Notes: generated by a model from the sequence alone, not told the origin. Numbered from the stretch's first letter, positions 35,325-47,472 are shown. The stretch: 64,000 nt of DNA from Pomphorhynchus laevis (GCA_012934845.2 WNNJ02001180.1:248001-312000), one strand, 5' to 3'. Made by a program: numbers and translations.

Positions 35325-35540
35325 TGAATATTGCTTACACGAGCCACTATTCTTCATTAGTCGGTTTGGTATTATCCTCGTGTGATTGTTTAAATCTTAT
35401 CAGCATCTTTGTACACTACAATCATTGTGGGTGGATCTCATCAGCAGTGAGCCCACGCCTACATTTCGTATTTCGGTCCTGTTACTGTTTTTGCTGAACT
35501 CCTTGTCGCCGAAATTCTGGTGTATATTTGTAAATTCTGG
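35325..35540 (-). repeat. Dispersed relative of the POLR3B-intron 363-bp repeat
   Basis: gtattatcctcgtgtgattg, ctacaatcattgtgggtgga and the ttgtcgccgaaat segment match the reverse complement of the repeat at 43046-44109. It interrupts LINE-E-related sequence. Confidence 0.75.
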
Positions 35541-35647
35541 TGTATAATTCTTGTGTAAATTGAACCAGTAATGCCAAATTGAACATTATATTTCACTTAA
35601 TCTGGGGTTGAATTAATCTAAAATTTTGATAGTAGGTATATTCGACT

Positions 35648-35714
35648 TGTAAGCGTGCAGTTGGCACGCATTTGCCACTTTAAATAAATTATTATTTTAA
35701 ATAATTTATTTAAA
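35648..35714 (+). mobile_element. 67-bp micro-insertion with a 13-bp target-site duplication
   Basis: The word ggtatattcgact stands at 35635-35647 and again at 35715-35727. The 67 bp between start tgtaagcgtgcag, contain the hairpin gcgtgc/gcacgc, then catttgccactttaaata and an AT tail. Similar cores occur at 56157-56215 (+) and 34092-34156 (-). Confidence 0.7.
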
Positions 35715-36015
35715 GGTATATTCGACTCCGCTGATTCAAATAATATGAAAAAATCGTTGTGTCCATAGTTGAAAAATTTGAAAAGAAAAAATGTTATCTC
35801 AAAAAATAATTTTTATTATAATTTTTTTGTTAACTTTACTTGATATACGTTTTGTGTGTTATGAACAATTGTCTATTGATGAGGTATTTCACGTTTGAGG
35901 TCGTAATGTGTACTACACATTTTTATTTTTAATTTTTAATTTTTAAATTTAAAAAAAATTAAAAATTAAAAATCTCGAAATATGATTATCCTCGCTTAAA
36001 AGCCGATTAAGCACT

Positions 36016-36640
36016 TACATATCTTTCTAATATCTTTCATTATGCAAAATATGATAACCGGAAAAAGGCGGTATTTAATTAAATATTTTCCTTTTACTTT
36101 AATGATCGTGTGATTTTCTTTAATCGTACTTTCGATTAAACATACTTAACATACTTTATATTCTTTCGATATATTTTTTATCATTTGTAATCACATAGAG
36201 ATAGCAGCGGAAGTAATAAACTGTTCACAGATTAATAATATTGTTTTAATAATTTTATTATTTGAAATTAATAATATATAATATCAAATATTAATATTAA
36301 ACTTATAATCGATTATGAAAATCGATTATCTTTTGTATATGATCGGTTCGGGCAAATTATAATGTGCGACATTTGGGACAGCAAAAGGCATAATAGTGTA
36401 CGCTAGTTGGCCACGGGTTCTCTACAAGAACTATTTGTAGCCGATAGGAGATTAAATAATTTGGTATTTATCGAGAAATGCTAGATTTGAAGTGTCATTT
36501 TATCACTTTTTTTGACATGTTTAAGAGCCATGCATACACACGAAGGAAAATTAGATAGTGTCAGATCGGTAAGCATTCAAATTACGCAATTACTACTTTA
36601 TGCCTTGAAATTGTATATCGAGCCTTCAGAGAAGTTGTAA
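36016..36640. other. AT-rich intergenic stretch, no gene seen
   Basis: No coding or RNA gene recognised. Confidence 0.4.
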
Positions 36641-36655
36641 ATAAAATTTTTCATC

Positions 36656-37494
36656 TTGATTTTTCTTTTGGGTATCCAAATGTCCTCTAAAATTATTATA
36701 TGGCAATCGTTATTAAATGATTTCCGTTTCATTTTCGATCAGGCATGCCCAACTCAAACGACCTATCGGGTCGCAGTGCGAACAAAACAATATCGCAAGG
36801 CACATCACATGTTTTTAATATTACAAAATGGAGTAATGATATTATATATTCGATTTTTTCTTCCGCGGGACGCACAAAATACTACGCAAGTGGGCTGTAT
36901 AATTGGTACCGTTAATCTTCATAATCCTCTTAATCAAGGGAATCATTTCTCTACTAATACGATTTTTGCTAATACAGGAAGATATGTATATATACCAATA
37001 CAAGAAATCGACGGAAAGAGACATAATTTAGATAGTAAATTATTTTTTAGAAAACCGAAATTTGTCAAGGTTAAATATTATCATGCGTACTTTAATCTTT
37101 TTATCGTGTCAAATAAATTCTTAGTGATAAGAATAACAGCAATACACTTAATACAACGGAAAATGTGGCTGATTCCGAGAACAAAGTATACAAAACATTG
37201 ATAGCCAAGTAGTTTATCAATAAGCCAGTCGAAGAGAAATCTAATATCCATTCTGTCTGGAGAGATACTGCGAAAGAATTCTATGCTGATCGTGTCCAAA
37301 GTAAATACACTTTTCCAACTATTTGTACATCGATTTATTGTTATTAAGGCACCTGGTTGCTTGATAAATTGTCCTTTCTCTGTTGAGAAAAACATAAAAT
37401 TCACAGTTTCATTTGTGATTATTAAAATAAATAGAATGCAATGAATACTGAGATTATCGAGTCGCCTAGCATTAGAGTTGTCACCTACAGGCAT
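36656..37494. other. Ambiguous coding-like region, open on both strands
   Basis: The plus strand has a 181-codon frame to 37201 (ending IPRTKYTKH; its first codon is TTG) and a shorter second frame from 36745 (MPNSNDLSGRSANKTISQ...ITKWSNDIIYSIFSSAG). The minus strand has a 137-codon ATG frame from 37494 (MPVGDNSNARRLDNLSIHC..., with IIe/Phe/Cys-rich hydrophobic stretches). None matches a family I know and none has clear splice or poly(A) context. A degenerate or multi-exon gene is possible. Confidence 0.2.
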
Positions 37495-38235
37495 TTATCC
37501 TCTTTACAATACACTCATGTGGTAAAGGTAAATATCGTTATAATTATGAAACGACGTTGTCAAGGAAACATATAGGCTATATAGTAACCGTTGAATTTTT
37601 TAAACCTAAACGTTTCGTGAGCTTCCGGTCCTGTAATTGTTGACATGCACTTGTCCGTATTTTTAGTTTCTTAATCATTCGGTACCGTACAAATTGATGT
37701 TGAAAATGAATAAAAATAAATCATAGTGAAAGAACGGTTCATTAGTTGTGAGTGTACGATTTGTAATATTAAGCATATTGCTCATACCAGGACTGCATCT
37801 AGTCCAGCTACCCTTATTTTGAAAACGACGTAATCTTCTGAGTTCTTGCTAATGTAGAGAATAAATATCGAACCCAATACCAGTGAGTATACGAAAATTG
37901 GTAATTTTTATTTCAATACATCACTCTTATTCGATATTGTCGTCCACTGTATTATCTGCACGTTCGACATTTTCATAAAAAATTTGCCCAATACAAGGGT
38001 TAAGTCAATTTCTGCTTTTTCAGAATCCTTTTTAATTTCACTGAATTATATACGCTGTTGATTCACCAATTATACACCAATAAACGTCCCGTAATTTTTA
38101 AGCTTTAATCCCGGTGAAGTATAACTTCAGCAACACCAAAACTGTACTGTCGGTGCGCTTTAATTCTTACTTTCATAATTACAGGGCATTTCGAAAATGC
38201 TTGTTGTAAATAATTAAAAGTTAAACTATTGTCTT
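37495..38235. other. Intergenic stretch, no gene seen
   Basis: Frames are short; no family match. Confidence 0.4.
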
Positions 38236-38502
38236 GGAACATTTGAGGATTCTGGGTAATATTATTTAATAAAACAAGCCAGACAACAATTTTTTTTATT
38301 TATTTAACCACGGCACTACACAAAGTTTTTTTCTTAAGACGATACGTCTTCCGAATTCTTAAGTTAAATTGTTGTTGTATTAATTTGCTTTCTACATTTA
38401 GTCAGACTCTGGAAGAATTTAAAAATACTTTTTGAAGTCGAGTTTGGCGTAAGTTAATTTTCTCTTTAAATTCGATCAGATCAAAATATTTTATTTAATC
38501 AT
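38236..38502. repeat. 267-bp dispersed repeat, copy 2
   Basis: Equal in length and sequence to 26107-26373. Here it sits in non-LINE sequence, which shows it is a unit of its own rather than the LINE-A 3' UTR. Confidence 0.9.
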
Positions 38503-38699
38503 TGCAGTACACGAAGTTTCTCGTGATAAAGAACAAGATACATTATATATTTTCGAGTTTTGATTTTTTTTCTTTATTTCTAGGCTACCACCTTATATTA
38601 GGTGTAAAGTGTTTTCTGCATAGGTCATTCATATTTGCCACATATAAAAACTCTTAAATACGCAGATTTTTCGGCTTTAAAGTAAATCGGGTCTATATA

Positions 38700-39300
38700 A
38701 GATTACACAGCCGTTAATCCGTACTATATTTTAAATATATATTTTTTAAAACAAATTATAACTTTTTTAATTTTAATATTTTTTTAATTTCATTTGAACA
38801 AATTAAAAAAAGTAGTAAAATGCTTTCTTTTCCAGTTCGGATTCAATTACATGCTTATAATATCAACTTATATTTTTTTATAAATTAATTATTATATAAA
38901 TATTTTATATAATAAATATTATTTTTTTATAAATTAATTATTACACAAAATGTATAGTTTTTATACAAATTTTAAATAAAGTTTGTAAAAATGTTATATT
39001 TAATCTGATAATAATGATTAGATAGTGAATTTAATATAATCTTATACTAATGATTAGATTATGATATAATATTATTGATATTATATATAATATTATAATA
39101 TTATATATAATATTATATTATTGATATATTTTTAATATTGTAATATATTTATTATTAATATCATAATATTTTAATTTCAATATATATTTTAGTAATATAT
39201 TTTTAGTGTTATAGTGCATATAAGATTATATGCGTGTATGTGAATAATGAACATATGTGGTATGCATAATAAATATACATAAGCACTTTTTTATCTACTT
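38700..39300. other. Extreme AT-rich low-complexity tract downstream of POLR3B
   Basis: Long runs of tataatatt, especially 39050-39200. No gene. A poly(A) signal for POLR3B is not obvious within 150 bp of its stop; a minus-strand AATAAA lies near 39150. Confidence 0.6.
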
Positions 39301-39426
39301 CCTTCATTACAGAACCCGACAAATCCACAGAAATTGCAGTTACAAACATACAGTGTTATTGTCATAGGATATGAATTTATCATTAATGACGATTAATTAA
39401 AAAATTGTCTAAATACAGAAATCATT

Positions 39427-42400
39427 TCAGATAAGTTTCTTCATACTTAAACGTGGTACAACGTTCATTGACGTTAATTCTTGAAATAATAATTTACATG
39501 CATAAGGAATATTGACCGTACATGAATGTTCAGATGACTGGCAATAATGACACCATCCGTCATAGCATCCAAGCAGTCCGCATTGCTCACACACTTCTAC
39601 TGTACATTGATCACTTGATATACAAAGTCTTTCTAAAAGCAGTAGACTGGCTCCATGTCCAATTAGACAATCTCTTTCCATTTCACCAAGACGCAAGCCA
39701 CCATCGCGACTGCGCCCTTCTGTAGGCTGTCTAGTAAGGGCAGTTTTTGGACCACGCGCTCTTGCATGCATTTTATCCATCACCATATGTTTCAGCTTTT
39801 GGTAGTAAATCGGTCCAAAGTATATATACGCTTCCATTGGCTGCCCGGTTATTCCTGAAAATAGCAACTCTTTGCCTTCGAAATGGTATCCATGTTTGAG
39901 TAGACATTCACTTATCTCTTGTAAAGAGTCGCCTTCAAACGCTGTACCATCACCAAACCGTCCATCAAGTAATGCTGCCTTAGATCCAACAAGCTCAAGC
40001 AGTTTACCGACAGTCATACGCGACGGGTAACCGTGAGGATTCATGATTATATCAGGGCATATTCCTTGTTCTGTATAAGGCATATCTTCTTGTTTCACAA
40101 TTAATCCAATTACACCTTTCTGTCCATGACGACTGCTGAATTTATCCCCAACTTCGGGTCGTCTGGTCTGTCTCAATAGCAACTTAATCAAAATCTGATC
40201 ATCATTAGTGCCGGCCAGCATTGCTCTATCGATGTGGGCAGGATGTCCATTATAGGTTAAAGGTGTGCTTATGTGGCCTTGCATTGACGAAGGATTTGAT
40301 GACACTGCTGTAGACGGATTTGTATTCGATGACGTAGCATTAGAGGGTACCGGATTTGATGTCGATGTATTCGATGCAGAAGCATTTGTCGTTGTTAATG
40401 AGTTAGACGTTGATGTGCATATTGGACTATGCTTATTTACAAGGCATTGACGTCGATCGACTAACGATCCAGGAGCAGCGATACCGTCTTGATCTAAACT
40501 AGAATGTGTCCAAATTGGCATGTATGCTTCTCCCTCACCATTACGGTTTTTCTTATTTTCAACCAGCACAGGGCCCATTATTTTATCGAAAGAATTAGCT
40601 CCATAGCGTTTAAGTTGAGTTCCATACTTCCGATAAACCATGCATCGACCAAAACCCCTGTCTAATGATGATTTGTTAACAATAAGTGCATCTTCAATAT
40701 CATAACCACTATATGACATTACGGCAACCATAGCATTCTGCCCAGCGGGTAACCGGTGAAAGTTAATTAGTTCTATTTGTTTTGTTTGGACAAGTGGGCG
40801 CTGAGGATATACAAGTAAATTTAATAAGGTGTCGATCCTTTGTTGCTGATTATAACCAATTGAACCCATTGCCTGCTTACCCATGGCACATTGATATGTA
40901 TTCCTTGGACTTTGATTATGGTGTGGATAGGGAATTAGGCCGGCACATGCTCCAAGAATTGTGAACGGAGAAATTTCAAGATGTGTAGTAAGTTTCGTTT
41001 TTATATCATCAGGATATACTGCTATGAAAGCATCATTCATTTCATTAACATCAAGATACTCAATTAGACCTTTCTGCACAAAATCGTCAAACGTTAGAAA
41101 CTTTTTCTTTAAATGTTCTAAGTGTTCGTCGGTAACTCGTGGTTGACCAGTTGTGGGATCTACAATAATATAAGGTCGACAAAGACGACCTGAATCACAA
41201 CTTATCTGTAAAGTACGATACATCACGCTTATGTTAAATGAAATAAACGGATTGATATATCCACCCCTGCGAAGATGTCTTAAGGATTTGGTGATTCTTT
41301 TAGGGTGTAAAGTGCATCCAATAATATTTCCGTTTACAAGAACCAAGTAACCATCATGAGGATTATGTATTGTGCGAATATCTTCGACTCCAATATTAAA
41401 CAACATTGTTTCAACTGGTCCAGGGTCAACGTTAGTCGTCACCTCAGTAGTTAGAGCGAGATTTTTAACCAAACCACATGCTTCACCTTCTGGTGTGTCA
41501 GCTGGACACAGCATTCCCCATTGAGATGTCTGCAAAGATCGTGGTCCAGAAACCTAAGCAAAACAGGTAGTAAGATATGATATACAGCATATTTGTAATT
41601 CGATAGAGCACTTTTCAACTATGATCACGTAATTTTAACGTAAGGAATGATAAATGGTAAACGTATATTTGAGTATAAAATTGCTTTAGCAACAAACTTT
41701 ATTTGAGAAACAGGAAATTATTTATTTTATAAATATAGATATTGAAAATATACAAAATGTCAATACACAAAAATTTTAAAATAATATCAAAATAATGTCA
41801 TCGATTTACTTTTAATACTTCTACAAGATTGTTCTGTTTCAATTTAGTTATAACAGGGCATAACTAAATTTAGTTATTTAGTTTATTTAGTTATCAACTG
41901 GGATACCCCTGTATCCCAGTGGCAGACAACATATCGGCATCAAGATAAGCTTTCAAATCGACGAAGCACACCAATTTATAATTGATAACATAATTTATTT
42001 TTATTTTTAAAAATGCTGAAGGATATTTTTTTTCTAATGAACTGTGTATTAACATAATTTAATAAAAATTTAATTTTAATTAAAAAATATTTTATTCTAA
42101 AGGATAAATCGATTTTAAAAACAACTCGGTTTTGCATTTTATTCATTTTTGTTTTTTAATTAAAATCCCTTTTTTAATCAAATCATCTGAAATTGTTATC
42201 TTTTCATACACTGTTTACTTGTTTCGTTTTTAAGTCTTTTGTATTTTTCTTTCTCAATTTAATTTTATTCAATGAAAATGACCGAAATTATTATATTTTC
42301 AAATACAACAGTTTAATATTTTAATATTTTTATTTCCCCCTAAAATGGATCCAGTAAAATTTGATATAGAAAAGTGGGATTAAAAAATTTAAAGATGAAA

Positions 42401-45400
42401 TAAATAAAATTGTCAAAAATAAATATGAAGATCGCAATATTTTGTACAGCACACAAATACAATCACTATTGGCGTCTACTACAGCTCGAAACCCGGAACA
42501 CGTTTATCTTACGCTTGAAACGTTTTGGGTTAAATATTAAATTTACAAGCTTTAAAACGAATGAAGCTGTGATAATTGCAATGAAACTCATACTTGAAAC
42601 TCTTGACTTAAAACTGGTTAGAAAAAAAATTTAAATATGTAAAAAATATTAAAATATTATAATTATTTAAATATTTAAACTCTAAATCTTTTGTTAAAGT
42701 TGAAAGCAGTAATAGTTGCAATGCTAGCTTTGGTCATAGTCCAACGGCTAAGGGACCGTATTACTAATTAACAAGCAATAAATTTGTAAAACTAATAATT
42801 ATTTTCATGTGCACCTGTATCTCGTGCTTCCAAGTAAATCTTTAATATTCCAATACTTTTACGTTTATTGTAAGCCATTAAGCTTAAAAACAGAACAGGT
42901 TTCATTTCTTAAGACTAATAATTGTATTGTGAATACATTGCATACACGATCCGCTATTCTTCATTGGTCGGTTTGGTATTATCCTCGTGTGGTTGTTTGA
43001 ATCCTATCAGCATCACTGTACACTACAATCAGCGTGGGTGGACCTCATCAGCATAAAATGACAGCTTACGGTTTACTGTCCAGTGAACATTTCGTCCTAG
43101 AGCGGAATATAAAAATCGGTGTGTAATGGATTCGAATTGGGAATGATAGTTACCGCCTACACTAAATATAGAATACATTAATTGCGTAATTTGGTATATA
43201 AGCCAAATATAAACCAGCATTTCGGCGACAAAGAGTTCAGCAGGAGCAGTAACAGGACCGAAACACGAAATGTAGGCGTGGGCTCACTCATGATGAGATC
43301 CACCCACAATGATTGTAGTGTACAGTGATGCTGATAGGATTCAAACAACCACACGAGGATAATATCAAACCGACCAGTTAAGAATAACGGCTCGTGTATG
43401 CAATATATTCACAATAGTAAAAAACAGCTCACGGCTTACTGTCCAGTGAACATTTCGTCCTAGAGCGGAATATAAAAATCGGTGTGTGGTGGATTCGAAT
43501 TGGGAATGATAGTTACCGCCCACACCAAATATAGAACACATTAATTGTGTAATTTGGTATATAAGCCAAATATAAACCAGCATTTCGGCGACAATGAGTT
43601 CAGCAGGAGCAGTAACAGGACCGAAACACGAAATGTAGGCGTGGGATCATTGCTAATGAGGTCCACCCTCGCTGATTGTAGTGTACAGTGATACTGATAG
43701 GATTCAAACAACCACACGAGGATAATATCAAACCAACCAGTTAAGAATAACGACTCGTGTATGCAATGTATTCACAATGGTAAAAAACAGCTCACGGCTT
43801 ACTGTCCAGTGAACATTTCGTCCTAGAGCGGAATATAAAAATCGGTGTGTGGTGGATTCGAATTGGGAATGATAGTTACCGCCCACACCAAATATAGAAC
43901 ACATTAATTGTGTAATTTGGTATATAAGCCAAATATAAACCAGCATTTCGGCGACAAGGAGTTCAGCAGGAGAAGTAACAGGACCGAAACACGAAATGTA
44001 GGCGTAAACTCACTGCTGATGAGATCCACCTACGCTGATTGTTGTGTACAGTGATGATGATAGGATTCAAACAACCACACGAGGATAATACCAAACCGAC
44101 CAATGAAGAACTAATAATTGTTTTCATGTGCACCTGTATCTCGTGCTTCCAAGTAAATCTTTAATATTCCAACATCTAATGATAACACTTTTTACGTTTA
44201 TCGTAAGCCATTTCTGAAGCACTAAATATCAAAAGTTAATGAAAAATGTGCTAATCTCAAATATTAAATCTTAAATTCACCTTCATTGACTTTTCAAATT
44301 GACTGGTAATTCTGGTCATCATTCCGAAACAAGAAATATATGATAATCGTGAAACAACATCGGTTACTCCAGCTCTATCCATTCGAAAACGCTTTATTGT
44401 CCAATTTCCGGTTGCAAACGAATTTACCAGACCGATCGTTATTACGTCACTACGGACGTGTTGAAGAATATCAAAATCGCCTTTCGATGATGATTTCGCC
44501 CCTAGTTTAGATACAGTTTTTTGCAATTCGCTATTAAATCTTTTGAAAAGATCTTCAAATAAAATGGAAATCAACTCTCCTGAGAGCTCAAGTTTCTTAT
44601 TACCGTAGTAATCTCGATCTACGGGCTTCACTTTTCCCTTTTCAGCGAGTATGACTCTTCGTAGCATGTGAGCAATAAAAATAGCCTTCACTCGATAGTC
44701 AAAGTTTTTCACATGCAAATGTGAGACAATTAGATTGCACAGAAGCTGCCTGATTTCGTCAAGTTGCTTGTCTTTTCTATTAGCAGAAGATATTATATTA
44801 GATGATGGGTTTTCACCTGAGAAAGATTGACCTCCTTTCATGCGACTATGAAGGAAACGCAATGCCTGATTTTGTGTGAATATACGACGTCGATGACAAT
44901 CCTCTAAACTTCCAGCCATTAATCCAATCGCGTCATCGTCGTCTGTTCCAATTAGCTGAATGATCTCCTGATCAGAGGTTATACCTAATGCCCGAAACAT
45001 TATTGCAATCGGAATGTCTTCTTTTAAACTATTGTGCCTAATGAAGTATCGGCCGCTTGGATGTCCGAGTACTGCAGTCTTACTTTTCGTTATATGTGTT
45101 GAGCTAGTGACACTACAAATAAATATATCTCGACTGCTATCTTTCTCTAGAAGTATCCGGTTTGTGGCAAGTTGTTCTTGAATCAGAATTACTCGTTCCG
45201 TTCCTCTAACAATAAAATATCCTCCAGGATCAAGAGGGCATTCAAACAATGAGGTGATTTCACTCTCTGACTTACCGTCTAAAACACATCGACAACTTCT
45301 CAGCATTACCGGTAGATAACCAATTATGAGACCCTTACGTAATACTCGCTGACAGCCACGAGTGTACTCTACGTCAACAAGTATCGGTGCCGAATATGTC

Positions 45401-45705
45401 AAATCGCGCAGTCGACATTCGTGGGGAGTAATCGATCGACTTATACCGTAGCTATCATCGATCACTGGATATCCAACTCTAGCGTCGATATATTTAAGAT
45501 AAAATGAGGGCACTGAATCGCAAAGTAATTTCCCATTCGCTTTTACAATTTGGCCAAGTTCATAATTTACAAAGTGATTGTACGATTTTACATGTTGTTT
45601 CATAAGGCCACGACATGCGATAAACGATGGTATTAATTGCCATCTTTCAGATAGTAGTTTGTTTTTACTAGTCTTGTCAGCTTTGCTGGAATCCTCGATC
45701 GTCAT
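39427..45705 (-). CDS. POLR3B: POLR3B, second-largest subunit of RNA polymerase III (two exons)
   Basis: Exon 1 is 45705-44281 (475 codons) and exon 2 is 41553-39427 (708 codons plus stop), giving 1183 residues against 1133 in human. The phase-0 intron has donor AAG|GTGAAT and acceptor GCTTAG|GTTTC and joins SQFEKSMK to [13 protein letters not shown], exactly as in the family. Signatures include [90 protein letters not shown] and [20 protein letters not shown], then the zinc module CEQCGLLG...CHYC. It forms half of the Pol III catalytic cleft, making tRNA, 5S and other short RNAs. Between residues about 855 and 899 is a Ser/Thr/Asn/Pro-rich insertion absent from human. All core motifs appear intact, so it should be functional. 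Confidence 0.96.
42791..42880 (+). repeat. Left direct repeat flanking the intronic repeat block
   Basis: actaataattattttcatgt through gtaagccatt. It matches 44110-44212, which has about 13 extra bases. Confidence 0.8.
42930..44109 (-). repeat. 363-bp tandem repeat, about three units, plus an inverted end
   Basis: Units spaced 363 bp apart (for example gccaaatataaaccagcat at 43201, 43564 and 43927) are over 95% identical. The first about 115 bp (42930-43045) are the end of the unit in inverted orientation. Read on the minus strand each unit holds aattcgaatccacc, which resembles a Pol III B box, and a ttggcttatatacc stretch upstream as a poor A-box candidate; a tRNA-derived origin is possible but unproven. 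A 63-72-codon minus-strand frame is repeated in each unit simply because the units are. Confidence 0.85.
44110..44212 (+). repeat. Right direct repeat flanking the intronic repeat block
   Basis: Partner of 42791-42880; see there for the match. Confidence 0.8.
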
Positions 45706-46002
45706 TTAATACGGAAGCAAGTTAAATACTGTTAGCGTCTAAGGGATTTCTTCATATTTGAAAATCGGTGATTCATTCAATAGTCAATCATAAAAATTAC
45801 TTCTATAAACGATCATTTTATAACAGTTAATTATAAACGATTAATTCCAGTTTGATGAAAAACAACAGAGTTCAATATAGATTTAACAAGTGGCAATGTA
45901 AAGTTTCTTTTTTAATATAATTTTATATGAAAAAGCTAGATAAATATAATAATTTATATATTTTTTAACAACTTCTACATTATAAAATTGGTAATTTAAA
46001 GT

Positions 46003-46104
46003 TTAATAAGTTCGTCTTTCTTCTGTTTGTACGGCTAATCCGATGGCAATCCCTCGTCGTCGCCGTCGCAAACGGCCTGTTCGACGACCGGCAAATTTTC
46101 CCAT
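46003..46104 (-). CDS. Candidate 33-residue Arg-rich small protein
   Basis: ATG at 46104 opens MGKFAGRRTGRLRRRRRG, followed by a neutral IAIGLAVQ and EERRTY, stop at 46003. The segment is a small GC- and CpG-rich island (cgtcgtcgccgtcgc) in otherwise AT-rich DNA, 300 bp upstream of the POLR3B start and on the same strand. It is not ribosomal protein eL41, whose sequence differs. It could be a short upstream gene, a POLR3B 5' leader exon, or a GC-rich promoter element with a chance frame; the plus strand also reads MAIPRRRRRKRPVRR. Confidence 0.3.
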   Translation of the reverse strand: MGKFAGRRTGRLRRRRRGIAIGLAVQTEERRTY

Positions 46105-46282
46105 CTTCTGATCATCCACGTTACATCAAGCAATTTATATTTCTTTAATATATCAATTTTATATACTATTATATTAAGATAACATTGTTTATATTATAAA
46201 TAATATATTTATTATTTTATGTATTTATAATTCATATAATATATATTATGAATATATAAAATATCTTAAACAGCTAAGTACT

Positions 46283-46349
46283 TTCATTGACTTCTCAAAT
46301 TGACTGGTAATTATGGTTATCATTCCGAAACAAGAGATATATGATAATC
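46283..46349 (-). pseudogene. Duplicated fragment of POLR3B exon 1
   Basis: About 67 bp match the last part of POLR3B exon 1 (44283-44350) with a handful of differences: both carry cattccgaaacaag and atatatgataatcg. On the minus strand it encodes the [23 protein letters not shown] segment and ends at the exon boundary. It lies upstream of the gene, so it is a partial duplication. Confidence 0.85.
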
Positions 46350-47436
46350 GTTATCAAGTTATCACACAATGATCAATGATCAAATTATTGAAAAATGATC
46401 AAATTATTAATTGTGCAATGATTAAATTATCTCCCAATGCTAATTTTATATATTAAGTTGTTTTTGGCTTAACGCCAAAAAGCTAATGTTTAATGATGGA
46501 TGGCAAATTCACTGTTCTTGCAATTTTTGAATTTGCAATTTTAACAAAATTAAATAATTCATTATACTTGATGTCGGAAAATAATTCAAATAATAATTTA
46601 TTTTTTAATAATTGGGCAAAATCTATATTTTTAAAATATTTTTCTTTTTAGTAAATAAACGTTTTAAACGTTTTCTATACATTTTTTAAATAATTAGACT
46701 TGATAAATTAAAAAATTTACCGATTAAAATAACTTATTAAAATAATTTGTATATTTCAAATTATTTTAAATATTAAGATAATTCGACTTAAGCGTTATAT
46801 AAGTTAATACAAAATATTAAAAAGAAATCCTTAATCGTTTAGAATAAAGGCGCATTTGAGAAAGGATTTGTTAAAATCCAATCAATAAAATAGTTTGTCT
46901 TATCATAAAAATAAAACTTTCAAAATAATGATTATTATTTTATTATCAATTAATTGTTTATATTTTATTAATAACTTGTTCGATAAAATAAATTTAACTA
47001 CATAATAATATAAAGTCATAAGGTTGTTAACAAATGGGTCACTTTAAAATTTGATTTGAGTTAAATTAGTTGTCGAAGACCGACTGTTGTGAACTGAAAG
47101 AACTTCGTTTGAGTATCGATGCTACACTTGCCAATTTGAAAATCAACAACATTCTTAATTTGATTAATGCAGTCATTGCATTATTTTTCCTTTAATTCCA
47201 CTTTCACTAATTCCACCAAGTGACGACATAAAGAACGAATAAAATTCTACTTTTTCGGTAACATAATCACCAAACTTGACTGTTTTTAGTTTTTTTTGTG
47301 TGATAATAATACGAATTAGACATATTAAGCGAACATCACGGCTCAAAGTGGCTGAAAACACAAATATCTATCACATAGCTGTCCTATCCTCGAAAACTTC
47401 ATTGCATGCAATTTCAAGACGATAACTTGGGCCCCG
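46350..47436. other. AT-rich intergenic stretch, no gene seen
   Basis: Low-complexity. A 62-codon minus-strand frame near 47173-47361 has no recognisable feature. Confidence 0.4.
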
Positions 47437-47472
47437 AGTAGTCGAGTTATTTTTAGAAATAACTCGACTACT
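47437..47472. repeat. Perfect 16-bp hairpin
   Basis: agtagtcgagttattt (47437-47452), loop ttag, and its exact complement at 47457-47472. Confidence 0.85.

Larger units (their letters stand above)
33060..36015 (+). mobile_element. LINE-E copy with its downstream repeats
   Basis: The recognisable coding part is 33439-33780: ALTDPFTFEEFHNVLLKI, RKNKATGMIPSYRTYK and IIKVIYKR, the pre-palm and motif-1 region of a LINE reverse transcriptase. It matches the inverted copy at 56410-57590 at nearly every residue. Downstream, 33780-36015 holds family repeats, including a tandem duplication, and is homologous at its far end (35570-36015) to 56410-56730 in reverse. Catalytic motifs are absent. The clade is not certain. 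Confidence 0.6.
41554..44280 (-). other. POLR3B intron (2727 bp) carrying repeats
   Basis: Bounded by the donor at 44280 and acceptor at 41554. It contains a tandem 363-bp repeat block between direct repeats; the rest (41600-42790) is AT-rich without a gene. Confidence 0.85.

Noticed and set aside
42410-42634. 74-codon frame in the POLR3B intron
   Set aside because: Low-complexity and unsupported; the intron boundaries are fixed by protein homology.
43029-43946. Three repeated minus-strand frames ([15 protein letters not shown]...) as a gene family
   Set aside because: They recur only because the 363-bp unit is tandemly repeated; no codon-level conservation beyond the DNA identity.
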